Of a stretch of 64,000 nt of DNA, positions 27,645 through 39,853 are shown piece by piece. Below the pieces are notes generated by a model. The model saw only the letters and a program-made list of their open reading frames with translations, was not told where the DNA came from and did no database searches. The stretch comes from Pyrocephalus nanus. Taxonomy: Eukaryota; Chordata; Aves; Passeriformes; Tyrannidae. The DNA is taken from NCBI GenBank assembly GCA_038380795.1, contig CM076260.1, positions 81,939,843 through 82,003,842 on the forward strand, read 5' to 3'. The stretch's first letter is position 1, and each line of letters opens with the position of its first letter. A program made the translations under genes and the position numbers.

Positions 27645-27910
27645 AGAAGCGTGCCTGTCGGAGGCAGGAGCGGTGATTTATCGTGACAGAGGCTCTGACG
27701 GTGCAGCCCGGATCGCGAGTCAGCAGTGTGCCCTGGCGGTGAGGGCGGCCAACTGCAGCCTGCGAGCAGCGATGCGGCCAGCACAGCCGGGTGGGCACTT
27801 CGCACCTTCTCTGCAGCACAGGCGCAGCTTTGGCATCCCTAACGCAAGACGGATGCTTGAGCAGGAGGCTCGGAGAGGAGCACGATCTGCGTGCGGGAGA
27901 CGTTTAGTTC
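27645..27910. promoter_or_regulatory. Isolated CpG-rich patch inside the intron
   Basis: By my count about 23 CpG dinucleotides lie in about 265 bases, with GC near 60%, in a surrounding sequence that is AT-rich and CpG-poor. That is close to the number expected without CpG depletion, so the patch behaves like a small CpG island. It carries a two-tetrad G-quadruplex-like run (27735-27748). It could be an unmethylated intragenic regulatory element or alternative promoter, or a recently inserted GC-rich retrocopy on the minus strand whose A-tail would be the 13-T run at 27607-27619. A + frame of 140 codons at 27568-27990 covers it, but its protein is not recognisable and its N-terminus is read through a T-run. 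Confidence 0.5.
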
Positions 27911-28117
27911 AGTCTAGAGACAAGGAAGTGGTGGAAGGGACTTTGTTGCTGTCTTCAGGTGCTTCCTTTTTGGTTACAGAGAAGATGTAGCTAGATGCTA
28001 CACCAAGGTGCACAGTGTAAGGATAAGAAGTATCAGACATCAGCTACAATAAGAAACACACCAGTTAGATTGTGGGTTGTTCTTTTTGAGGGTAATCTAA
28101 CAGATGGACAAGTTTAC

Positions 28118-28262
28118 CAGAGAGGAAGTGGAATTGCCATCCCCAGGGTTGTCTGAACTCCCCTGGGCCTGAGCAGCTGACCAGTATCAGCCCTGCCCAG
28201 AGTAGGGATGGGATCAGATGACCTCAAAATGTCCATTTGGACTGGAATTGCCCTGCAGTTGG
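28118..28262 (+). mobile_element. CR1 3'-end fragment (old)
   Basis: A short relic matching the CR1 3' UTR: GAAGTGGAATTGCCATCCCC, a degenerate stretch around GAGCAGCTGACC, then GGGATCAGATGACCTCAAAA and a diverged ending near TGGACTGGAATTGCC. The order of these blocks is that of CR1 families with the 'gaccagatgacctcc' ending. Divergence is clearly higher than in the 39-kb copy, so this is an older insertion. Boundaries are uncertain by about 15 bases. Confidence 0.65.
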
Positions 28263-29387
28263 CAGACTTGGAAAGGATAGATTCTCACTAAAAGTGATGG
28301 AGGGTCTCAGAACTGGTTTGACAGTTCGGAAATCACTTGCCTTAGGAAAAATGCTCAGAAATTTTACTTAGTAACACTTATAATTCTCGAGAGCAGTTCT
28401 GGGCTGCTTATAACCTGCTAGGGTTTGTTTTTCTCTTTCTCTGTATGATACCAGTTGGAACAGTTGGTTTCTATGAGGCATTAATACGTTGCTTGCATCT
28501 TACTCTGTATTTGGTTTTGCTGCTATCTGTGTTTCCTGTATCTATATCTTCTTTTTTAGGATACATTTGAGACAGCTTGAAAATTTACTCCGTAGAGTAA
28601 AACAGTTCTGGAACAGTACTGGCTCTTCTACCTTTTCTTTGAAGCAGCTCCCTTCTGAAAAAATTGTTCAGTAACGATTACCTGAAGTGTGTTTTGCTCC
28701 AATAAAAACTATATGATTCTAGCAATCTGTCTAACTCTGCATGGGGGTCTATGGCTTAGGGCTTAAGCGTTAATTTAAAGAAGAAAAATTGATACATCGT
28801 ACTTTGGTTTAGTCTGAATTTTGATTACCAAACATTAGGTAAATGGAAGTTTCTTTGCAAAACAGCAATTCACAACTACTTGCTGGTGACTGATTAGTGA
28901 ATATGCATTTGATAGTACTTTGTGTTACCTACTTTTCATCTGAATGTAGTAAAGGATGAATACTCTGATTCAATTTTTTTGTTGAAGAAAAACTTTGCCA
29001 TTTTTTTCTTGAATATTCAGAATTCCTAGCAGCTCTATAGCATTTTCAGATACATATTACAAAGTCAGGGGGGTTTTTTGTTGGAATGTTTCTGGAGGGT
29101 TTTTTTGTAGCATCTAGGAATCTTAACTGAAAAAAGGATTGTGTGTTGCACAAAGCATGATATCACATGTGGCACAAGTTCCCCTGCACTTGTGAAGCAA
29201 TTGCGCTGATAAAATGGACGGTAAATCGGGGAGTGAAATGACCAAAATAGCTTGTCTGAATTACTGAAACTAGGAATTAACTCAGTCCTGTTAAATGTGG
29301 TATTAAAATTTGGTCCTAAGTCTTCTGAATTTTCTGTGCATCGGAGTATCCTTTCTATATACATTTGATGCCTCTTGGTTTGGCCAC

Positions 29388-29484
29388 TTAGTTATATAAT
29401 TAGTTATATACTCATTAGTTATATATATATATATATATTCCTATATACTTATTAATTATATATATATATTAATTAGTTATATAC
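29388..29484. repeat. Compound AT microsatellite with repeated TTAGTTATATA units
   Basis: TTAGTTATAT occurs at 29388, 29400, 29415 and 29472, around two runs of alternating TA. The tract is largely self-complementary and likely to be length-variable. Confidence 0.85.
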
Positions 29485-29557
29485 TTAACCTCTCTGTTCC
29501 TTTTCTATGCATTTTCATGTATTTTTGTGATGCATTTTTTTAAATTTGTTTCGAGGT

Positions 29558-29650
29558 GAGTTTTTTGTTTGTTGGTTTGTTGGGATGGTTTTGTTGGTTT
29601 TGGATTTGGGGTTTTTTTGTTGTTTGTTTGTTTTTTGTTGTTTGTTTTTG
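29558..29650. repeat. G/T-rich low-complexity tract
   Basis: GTTTGTTGG, TTTTGTTGG and GTTGTTTGTTTG units; the complementary-strand counterpart of the A/C-rich tracts elsewhere in the window. Confidence 0.85.
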
Positions 29651-30991
29651 AAGTCAGTGTTCTAAGTTATCATGTTGTAATTTGCAAGTCATGAGACAGT
29701 ATAAATACCCACAAGTATTTTTAAGTGCTTACTGAGTCAAGCATTTAAGACAATTTATGCTAACTGAAGATTTGTTCTTAAATTTTGCAACATAAATAAT
29801 TAACTTCCAAAGACATTGAATTCACATTTCTTAAACTGTGCATTTACAGGTTATTTAAGCTTGTCCTACTGTCTACTTTTATGTATCTAAGCTTTGCTTG
29901 TTTTGCACCTTAAAGAAATTGTACCTGAACATGACATTTACTCAGTTTAATTGTATCTTTTTAGCTTTTTTTCCTAAAATAATTGATGCTTAAATTGAAA
30001 TCTACAACATAAATCAAGAAAATTGTATGAAAGTGGAGAAGGTCAGCATGATAAAAGTAATATTTAAAATCCTGCCCTATAGGACATCAGCTGGGTTAAG
30101 TGTAAGGTTAGAATCAGTACTGCAAATTAAGTATGTGAGAGATTTATTAAACTTACTAGCTTTGTCTCCTTTCACGCATTCACCTAAGGCATTAGTGGGT
30201 CGCAGTGTGTGGGGAAGATATGCATGTGGTAAGAAATTTAGAGTGAAGTTTTTAACTTTCTTCTGTTGTATTTCAATTACTCTTTTATGCTGATGAGATT
30301 CTGAAGGCATATTTCAGAAGGCATGCAGATGACAGAATTGACATATTTGCATCCTATTTTACCATTATTGAGGTATCAGTATTACTTAAACTTGTCTTTC
30401 CTGCATGCTTATTATGATGCAGAGACTTCTGATAAATCTTAGTAAGTCTTGATCCAGAGCTCCGTGAAAACAAGTATTTATTCTATGCTGAGAAAGTGCA
30501 TTCATTGCATAGATCGGAAGAAAGATTAGAGGAGAATTGTTTGATTGTCAGCAGTAATACTCAGTGGTATGTTATGCACCTTATTCTTTTTGTTGAAAAA
30601 ATGTGTGCATTCTGAGTTGTGCTAATGAAAAGTCTCCTTTAAAATCACCTCATTAATACTGCCTTCATTAACAATTAGCACCTCCAATTGCTTTAACTAA
30701 AGAGTTTTGAGAGTAGAGAAGCATTTTTTATCCTTTCTCCTTCAGTTGCTGCTGGTTTACAGTGAGGATTGCAGTTCATTGAGCTGTACCATGGAGGAGT
30801 CACATGGCATCTTAAGTGTCGTGTGAGACACCTCTTCATGTAATGCTAGATTTTATTTTCTTTTCATCTAGCCAAATAGGAGAAAACAATTAAATCTTTG
30901 CTTTGAGATGCATAAGCATCAGTGTCTGTGGTATTTGCTAAGGTCATTTGGTAGCTTTTGCTTTCTGCTGTTATTTTGTTGAACAGGCTTT

Positions 30992-30996
30992 CCTGG
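30992..30996. repeat. Target-site duplication, left copy (CCTGG) of the 31-kb LTR
   Basis: Identical to CCTGG at 31432-31436, immediately outside the TGTC and GACA ends of the LTR. Confidence 0.8.
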
Positions 30997-31431
30997 TGTC
31001 CTGGTTCCAGCCAGGACAGTGTTCATTTTTTTTTGTGGTAGCTGGGAGAGGGCATGGCCAGGACAAAGTGGTTATTCTTTACCACCTCTCATCACTGCTG
31101 GGGTTGGGGAAAAGGCACTCTCTTCCAGGGAGGAGGGCTTTCTTCTGATTGAGAAAAGGTGGTGCAGGGAGCCTCTAATGGTGGCTATTATTGTTTTTGT
31201 TTTTTTTTTTTTTTTTCTGCTTGAATAGTTTCTTTTCTTAGGCCTTTTCTTATTAATATTGTTGCTGTTACTGTTCATTTTCTTGTCTCGTTGCTGTTTC
31301 CAGTAAATTTATTCTTATCTCAACTCATGATCTTTGTCTTTTAGGCCTTCATAGGAGGGGGGAGGGGGGAGCAGTGTCCTGAGTTTCAGTGTGAGTGTTA
31401 AATTGGGCAATAGCAGCCCTAAGCTGTGACA
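30997..31431 (+). mobile_element. Solo LTR with perfect 5-bp target-site duplication (435 bp)
   Basis: Starts TGTCCTGGTTCCAGCCAGGA and ends AAGCTGTGACA, again with TGTC/GACA terminal inverted repeats. It is flanked by identical CCTGG pentamers (30992-30996 and 31432-31436). Interior landmarks are GTGGTAGCTGGGAGAGGGCA, GGTGGTGCAGGGAGCCTC, a T-run at 31200-31216, CAGTAAATTTATTCTTATCT (AATAAA-like region) and a G-rich run at 31354-31369 that may be near the R-U5 boundary. No coding region accompanies it. The shared TGTCCT...GACA ends suggest it is related to, but distinct from, the LTR at 24.5 kb. Antisense frames inside it are not genes. Confidence 0.88.
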
Positions 31432-32380
31432 CCTGGTTAGCACTGCTCAGGCTTTACTGACTCCTGCAATGCCAGTTCTCAGCTTGTTCTGTATGAAGAA
31501 ATGAGTTCTCAACCTTGGGAATTCTTAAATATATAGTGTGAGTTTATGTGATTACTGCAGTATTGTGGTTGTAAGGATTATTGCATCTTTTGAGATATAA
31601 CTTCCTAGTGTTTGCTAGCAACCTCAACTCTTTTCTTCATCTATTTTTATTAGTCTAGTTCAAGCAGTAGAATTATTCTAAATAGCATGTTTGCTGCAAA
31701 CTTTTATATGTAGGATTAAGTGCATTGATCATGTCAATTCTTTGCCATGCATTGTACTAAATTTGATCTAAAAATGGCTTTGGGGGTGACTGAATCCCAA
31801 ACTTGTCCAAGGTTTCCATCATAGGAATCTTAATGGAAATAATATTAATTTGCTTCGCTTACGAAGTACAAGTGTATCTACAGTTTTCTGCCAGTAACTT
31901 CTGTCACTATGCATAATGTTCCACAAAGGTGTGTAACCTGCATTTTAGTGCTTGTAAATTTAACCTGCATTTGAGGCTTAGCCAAGTTGCCCTAAGAAAC
32001 TATGCTAATTTAAAACTTATGCATCTGAACTTCCTAGTTTGTTCTTTTTTCTAGTTGTGTCATGGTATGCAAAATGCCACAAATATGCTTTTCAGTGGTG
32101 TGTAAGAGAAAATAATATTTTGTATTAAGGTAGATTGTTATACAAACCAACTATATTGATGCATATTGTAGTGATGGAGATGTATAATAAGAAAGACACA
32201 TTAGATAAGATGTGAAGTAAATAGTTTTTGAGGTTTGCTTTAAAGAGGACGTATATAATAATTGGATATTTTAAGAGGAAAGATCAATGAAGAAGAAAGA
32301 ATAAGAAAAGCAGAGGGTAAAGAATCAGAAAAAATGTCTGAGCCAGGGTAATTTGTGATACACTTTACTAGTTATGATTA

Positions 32381-32420
32381 CAAAAAAAAAAACAAAAAAC
32401 AAACAAACAAAAAAAAACCT
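32381..32420. repeat. A/C-rich tract
   Basis: A-runs with single C interruptions and a short (AAAC)n stretch. Confidence 0.85.
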
Positions 32421-35400
32421 AATCCAATCAATACACTTGGGGAAAAACAGATTACCATACTTGCAGTCATCTAGATCATTCCCCTTTAAGCTGATCTTGG
32501 AAACAAACTTTCCAGGTATTTAATGCACAAGTGTATGCTTCAAATGAGATCAGAAACTGAATCTAATTAAAGAATGTTGCAGCCAACAACATTCTGAAAT
32601 TGAGAGATTATTTTTATATATTTGGCATAGGATTGCTGGTCTCTTTCCAGACTCGCTGCCTTTTGTTTGTAATAAAAGGTGTTGGCTTTCATCCAGCTTG
32701 AAACAGAGGGGGCCAAGTTTAATGACTACTGCAGTCAGCAAAATGCTTGTACTAGTGTTAACAGAAGCTCAGTGCTGTGTAAACTCTGATTTATGTTTTT
32801 TTGTAGTTCTGACATTTAATTCCCTCTGTGGGATGTTGTTGCTTTGAGGTAGAATAAGGGATACTGCAAGAGGGTGGTGATATCTAGTAGCTTTTAATGT
32901 GTGATGGACCTGAAGCTGTGTTTAATTGGTATAATGAAATATTTTATTTATGCACCTGCATAGCCCTGTGCAGGCACCTTTTTAGTGACTATTTGAGGAA
33001 TAAAGACTGTGGATATTTCAAGATTCTCAGTTTGTCTTAAAACTAACCTGGAGTTTTGTGTGGCAGTATTGCATAGTGGAGCAACTTGTTTGCCCTTGCC
33101 TTACTGTAGTTCTATGTGGTCTTTAGTCTGTTTGAGGGCTGGTTATGCATTTTGCATCTTCAGTGACTGATATGGCAGTTTACTAGGAGGCTTAGTCTTT
33201 GGAGGAAAGATAATGTTTTTTGTGGTATGTCCACCAGTTCTGTATTCAGTGAAATGCATTTAACTAGAGTTTTCTTAAGTGTCATTACTCTGCAAAAATA
33301 AATCGAATAACAACTGATATCTACTTTTTCTGGAGGACCATTGAAATTCCTTCATGTTGACAATTTTTCTTGTAAATGGAATTGTAAAAAGTTTGTAGAA
33401 TATCTACACTGCAAAGCACCAAAAATTTTTACATACGAATTAACTGTGTCAGTATAGATTTTGCCTAAATTATAGTGTCCCCTTTTGCTTTACTGTCATA
33501 TTTCTTATTATAGGTAGAGTTTTTTTCTGTTGTCCTATGTAATGAATAGAAATTTAATTCAATAACTGTGCAGATTTGGTAATGATGAATTCAAAGGAAC
33601 AGTTACAGTAGTTGGTATTAACATTTATTCTAGGGAGACAAATTTAACAGAAATGTTAATGTTGAAAAAATATAAAGGAAAAAAAAGTAAAAATTCAGGA
33701 AGATCTCTGGTTATATGGAAAACTTATGTAATAGAAATGTTTTTAAATTCTAAAATTAGACTGGGTATTTTGAAGAACTTAGGAAGAAGCCAACCCAGAG
33801 AAGTCAAGAGAGACGAAGCATAGTAGTTAGAGTGTGAAAATGTCTTGAAACACTTGGGTATTGGCCTTCACCATTGGAAGCAGTCATTTTGTCCTTGCCT
33901 AAAAGAAGGAATCTATCCTTCTCTTTATAGTTTCTGATGACTGTGGTATCTTAGGTTAGTAAAGAGAAGACCAAAATGTTGAACAGTGTTGATTTTCCTG
34001 ATAATTATGCATCTTGAGTGTTTTTGTGAAAGAATTTTAAAAATATATAGTTCAGCTCCTAAGAAACAGAGGTTAAGCTGGTAAGAAACAGATAGAGGCA
34101 CTTTGGCCATAATAGCTAGGAAAACTAGTTTGATTAATGGAGTTTACTTGCCAGAAGTATCTTAAGGCATTTAGATCCTTGCATTACTGTGTGTGGCCTT
34201 GGCTTTTAGGGGCTTGGTGTTTTGGTTTTTTTTAACATTAGCAGGTATCACAGAGAACTGAAAGAAAACATATCCTTAATTTATTTTTATATAGAAAACA
34301 AAACAAAATACTGAAGGGCAGACAGGAATTGATTCAATTTCACTGAAAAAAAAATGCATTTCTTTGAATATCAAATCCCTCATTTAAAAGTTAATGTTTA
34401 CAACTCAGTTGCTATTGTAATATGCTCTAGAAAACTTGTCCTTCCTGCTGTTCAGTCTCAACTGCTAGCTTCATACATATGTAAATTCTTATTATTTGTA
34501 AAATCATGTTTTTATTTTGATTGTAGTTTGCATTTATTGCAAATGATGCAAGTGTTTTCTGGGTTTGTGTTATGTTTATGTTTTCAAACTGATTAGGAAG
34601 CAAACAGCAATTTGAATCTACTACTTTGGGTGTGATTATGTGTTAAAGCAAGTACTCCTTACATCCTGAGCTACCTCCAGAGGTTTGTCCTTTGTGAGGT
34701 ATACAGTATGTCTTGAAATTCGGTTCCCTTCCTACCTGTCACAGGTGTGTGTTGCAGTACTTCTCCTTCAGTGAATACCTGTGATTATTTCTCCCAGTAT
34801 CAGCTAGCTAATATTGTTTTCTCAAGCTGTATGAAGCAGAATTGTTCCAAATACTTGTACTTTATCATCATTTTGGTAGTCATTCAGCATTACCTTTGTT
34901 TTCACAGCTGAATGTACTGTTGTAATAAATAATACTTTCTGCTTTAGGTAAATTTACTACTGGTGTGCATTTTTGTAAGTCATTGAAGTTTATACTGATT
35001 ATAAATTTAGTGTTTTCATTTTTGGCTTACTTCCAAAATGATTTGGTATTCTTTAAAGTCTTGACTCTCTAGTTGAGATCACCTTATTACTATTTACATA
35101 CTCTTCCATCCTTTGGAAATTTTGGTTGTTTTGCCAATAAAAAGATTGAGCAATAGTAGGAGTAGTACCATTCATCCAGCATAATGGCCTCTTGTATACA
35201 GAGAAATCACAATGTACAATGTTATTCCATTCATGACAGTATTGAAAACACCTTTTAATTTTTTTTCTTTTTTTTTTACATTAGAGGCAACACATCTGTT
35301 AATCTGACTGCAGGTAGTTAGCTATCTGCTCATCTCTCCAACTGACTTCTGAAGGATTTGCACTACTGAAGTTTAAAGCTGCTTTAATGCTATTGAAAGC

Positions 35401-36857
35401 AGTGCAGTTAACAATAGAAGTGGATCCTGCCCCTGGGATGGCACATCTTCCACTGTGTTCTGTGCAGTGGACTGGGCTCATGTCCTTCATGTACAGTTCT
35501 GTCAGCTAATGTTGACCATTATTGATTTGGATTAACTTGTTGGTGTCAAGCTAATGCATACCCATTGAAAGCAGGTTTTGAATTAAATGGAGGAAAAGGA
35601 AAACTACTTTTGAGTTTTCAAGACCTGACTGTTTCTAAGCCTAACAGAGGAATTCTGTGAGCTGAGAGGTCTGAACCCAGATGTAATCACTGCCCCAGAT
35701 GTTACTGGTTTTATAGAACTTGTATTTGCATTTAGATGCAGATGTCTGACACTCTCATTGAGTCTGTTAACTCTTCTTCTTTTAGAAGAGAGCAGGTTGG
35801 GGGTCAGGATTGTTTGCAGTTCTTCAGTAAGGTTTGAGTTTTTTGTTTGTTTTGTTTTGAGTTACCACCTTTCTTTTTAATATTTTTAGTATAGGAATAG
35901 AAATTAGTTCAGGAATTGAAATTATAACGTTGAAATAGCTTTGCTATCCAAATGGGATTATTGTCTTTCTTAAGTGGTGTAACCCTTTTTTCTTATTTGG
36001 TCCTTGAAATGGAAAACCTTTGGCAAGTCCATATTGAATACCATGTTGCAAAGATGTATATTAATGAGTGCATGTTTCATAAAACTGGTATCTACTACTG
36101 TCTTCTTGTGTGTGACTTCTTTAACCCAAGTTAGTTGCAGGCTCTTGTTGTTACATTACCAGAAGGTGATGCTATAATGTGGGTGAGATAGGTTGCCCCA
36201 CTGTCTAGTACCTAAACTCCAGAATGCTAGAATGCTAAAAAGTGTAACAATACCTGTTTAGAAAACAGAATTGATTTTGAATAAAGTTCAGTTTTAGGTA
36301 AAAGGTCAGGCTCTAGTTCCTTTTTTTATTTGTAGCAGTTCATCCGTATACAATACTGTGCATATTGTATGTGTAAGGTAATCTCATTTTTTAATCTACT
36401 ATAACTGCCCTTTTGATTCTCTAAAATCCTTTTGGGTATTTTGCATTCCAGTATCGATCCCTGTCTGTCTGACTGCTTCAGCTTGGTAATCATTTTTCTT
36501 GTTTATCCCTAATCCTGTTAATATTTCCTTCCTGTCACTGTATAACATACAGTATGCCTATTGTTTGCAATGTATTTCAAAGACTGTACAGTAAAAGTGG
36601 CTGTATTTTAGCCTAGATTTCACAAAAATTGTTTACAGTAAAACAAAAATGCTAAGCTGAACATGTGCCTTCAAAGCACCTATGCCAACCAATGCATTAC
36701 TTTGCTTAGTCATTCAAAATGTTCATCTTGACGAAATATATCCTATTTTGAACTGCTCTGAAAATTAATATACGAAGCTGGCTATTTCAAAATGCTTCTT
36801 ATTCTGTATTCTTTGTAGGGACCTAACAGAAAAAAAAGAACGTATTCCCTCCATCTG

Positions 36858-36902
36858 TGTGTACATACATATGTGTATGTGAATCCATGTGCGTACATAT
36901 TA
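36858..36902. repeat. Degenerate GT/ACAT simple repeat
   Basis: GTGTGTACATACATATGTG and related units; degenerate microsatellite. Confidence 0.65.
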
Positions 36903-38804
36903 AAAACTTAGTATTAAAGAAGCAGGTGTTGAACAGTTTAAATATCTCACTGGAAGCATTTGGACCTGAATCTGATAGTTCTCTTCAGCCCCCTCTTCAG
37001 TTAAATCATTCTGCCCTTGTTTCTATGGTGACCACCAAGTAACAGCATCATATCAGACTTTGACAAAACGATAAAAATCCCTCCCTGAAATGGTTTCACG
37101 AGAAGTATGGATCTGTTCTTTTTCACCTGAAGAATGAGAAGACCCTCCCACCCCTGTTGGGGCTTTTTTTCTCCATTTCTCTCACACTAGAATATAACTT
37201 AAGATCCTGTCACTGTACTAACCAATGCTTTAACTGTTCTGCTTTTCTCGTTAAATAAACTTGGCATATACTTCCTCTGCATGTCAAAGTAGAGCATGCT
37301 AACATAATGAAGGAAAAGAATTTGAAACAGAGGTGAAAGCAAAGTGTTTAATTTTTCTTGAGGAGCCATTTTTATTTCCGTACTGCTTTAGTATTAACAA
37401 AGATGGGAGTAGGGGTGGTGTATGCTCGTTTGGGGTTTGTTACAGCTGCTCTACTTTAACAAAACAAACAAAAAAACCCTGAGACCTAGGCTTCCTATAT
37501 TCAGTACTACCCAGTTTGAGTACTGCATAATACCTTTCAGGAAGGTAAAGAAGCTGCCTTCTCTCAGAGATAGCATTACTTTCAACATGACGACTTTATT
37601 GACATTATACCTCCACTTCCCCGTAATAGCTTTGTATGGTCATGGTAAACGTAATTTTAAAAATACATATTAGTTTTTGATGTGGAGAAACTTTGTGAAA
37701 GTTCTGGCTTTATGGCTGTTACTTTATGAGAGACTCTTTCTAAAGTTAATGGAAAGAAAACAAACTCCATATCTTGATTTCTTTCTTATTGTTCTATCAT
37801 CTGTAGATTGCTTTTCTCCCCCTCATACACTTTATAACAAATATACTGTGACTTCAGTGAAAAGTCAGTTTGAATGCTGTTATGCCTTGACTTGTGAGAT
37901 GCTTAACTTTTCTGTTTACTTCTGAGATAAAAATTTGAGACATCCTGACTTTTTAATATTAAAGCACATAGTAGATTGTAACTTAGCTGTTATTTTTCAC
38001 TTATACATTGGAACTTAGGTTATTCTTGGTAATTGTAGGGTGTCCTCTGTCATGTGCTCAATAACAGCAGGTTCTTTTTGCAGGCTACTTGCAAAGTAAC
38101 AGCAAGTAAGCCTGATCCTTCAGACCTACAGAAAGTAAAGTTTGTCTTGAAATGCAAAACTGGTACCAGTAGTAGTTACCAGTAGTAATTTATACCTAAA
38201 ACTAACACTGTCACTGTTAAACTGAAGGACTTTATATTAAATGATCTGTAGGGTGGCCTTTTAGAGTAGGGATTAAGTTTGTTTCTGAGGATAGGAGTTT
38301 CTTATTTGGAATTCATCTACATGTCAGTTTTCCTGTTTGGATTGTGTTCAGTTTATGAAAAATGTTATATTTCCAGATACATTTCTGAATTTCTTTAAAA
38401 AATTCTCTGTCTCAGGATAGTTTGTAAAAGCTTGATTGATCCAGACTCTTCCTTTAACTGTGTAGAGATTCTTTGTGGGCTCTGAGGTGTCAGGGATACC
38501 AAAATGCTTCCAGCATCAGTGGTGTTTGATGAAAGGCTATAAAGAGAATGTGTCCCACAGAGAAACCTCATCAGAAAACCAACTGATAGTTTCTGTTCTT
38601 TGTGTTGCTGTTTGAAATGCTCCTTTTTGAAACATAAAGGCAGTGTTTGCAGCCAGATAAGTTTTTCTTAGTGGGTTGTAGGTTATCAGTTCAGACTTTT
38701 ATGAGAAGCTTGATGGATGCATCTTTGACAAGTGATTGTTCTTGTTAATGCTTTAATTTTTTTTTAAGGAGAGCCTGAAATGTGATGAGGTTCATTTTTT
38801 TTTT

Positions 38805-39853
38805 TTCCTTGACTTCAGCAAGGCTTTTGACACTGTTTCTCATAATAACCTCATAGGGAGAACTCAGGAAGTGTGGACTGGATGAGTTGACAGTGAGGTG
38901 CTGAACAGAAGATCGCAGAAGGTCATAGTTGGTGGCACAGTTGGAGACCTGTCACTAGTGGTGTCCTACAAGGGTGGATTCTGGGCCCTTGTATTGTTTG
39001 ACCTATTCATCAGTGACTTGGGTGAAGGGGCAGATGACTCCTCAGCAAGTTTGCTGGTAGCACAAAGCTGAGGGGAGTGGCTGATACCCCAGAGTGCAGC
39101 CCTTCAGAAGGAACTTGGAGGTTGGAGAGATGGGTAGAGAGGAACCGTGTAAAATTCCATAAAGGCAATTGTAGGGTCTTGCACCTGCTGAGGGATAACC
39201 CCAAGTACCGGTACAGACCAATCTGCTCAAAAGCAGCTCTGCAGAGAAGGACCTGGGGGTCCTGGTGGACAAGCTGTGGGCGAAGATGGCCAATGGTATC
39301 CTCGGGTGCATTAGGAAGAGCATTCCCAGCAGGTTGAGGGAGGTGATCCTGCCCTTCTACTTAGCCCTTGGGCGGCTGCATCTGGAGTGCTGTGTCCAGC
39401 TCTGGGCTCCTCAGTATAAGAAACATGGAGCTTCTGGAAAGGATCCAGCAGAAGGCAACAGAGATGATTAAGGTACTGGAACGTCTCTCCTGTGAGAAGA
39501 GACTGAGGGAGTTAGGCCTGTTCAGCCTCAAGAAGAGATACTGAGAGGGCACTTAATCATTCTTTATAAGTATCTGAAGGGAGGGTGTTGAGAGGACGGA
39601 TCCGGGCTCTGCTTGGTGATGTCAAGCCATAGGACAAGAGGCAATGGGGAGAAACTGATGCACAGAAAACTCTACCTGAACATGATGAAAACTTCTTTAC
39701 TGTGTCTGTGACCAAGCACTGGAACAGATTGCATTGAAGAGCCAATGCACAATCTTGTACAATGTACTCGAGGATGACCCTTGAGCAGGGAGATTGGACC
39801 AGATGACCCACAGTGGTCCCTTCCAACCTTACCTATACAGGAATTCTGTGATA
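38805..39853 (+). mobile_element. CR1 LINE, 5'-truncated, RT C-terminal part plus 3' UTR
   Basis: A second CR1 copy in the same orientation as the gene. It begins in the RT domain: DFSKAFDTVSHNNLIG near 38812, interrupted by a stop soon after. FISDLGEGAD follows near 39008. A + frame at 39265-39471 reads NGILGCIRKSIPSRLREVIL and then LHLECCVQLWAPQYKK, which is the conserved CR1 C-terminal region. The 3' UTR ends with GAGCAGGGAGATTGGACCAG, then TTCCAACCTTACC and GAATTCTGTGATAAC. No functional product is possible given the stops. An antisense frame at 39042-39323 is only its shadow. The poly-T run at about 38798-38810 sits at or just upstream of the 5' junction, so the start is approximate. Confidence 0.93.

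Noticed and set aside
27568..27990. 140-codon + frame over the CpG-rich patch as a protein gene
   Set aside because: Its product is not recognisable, it starts in sequence that reads a T-run as Phe, and GC-rich DNA yields long chance frames. No splice or promoter evidence.
39042..39323. Antisense frame of 93 codons
   Set aside because: Shadow of the CR1 copy on the + strand, whose sense frame shows CR1 RT residues.
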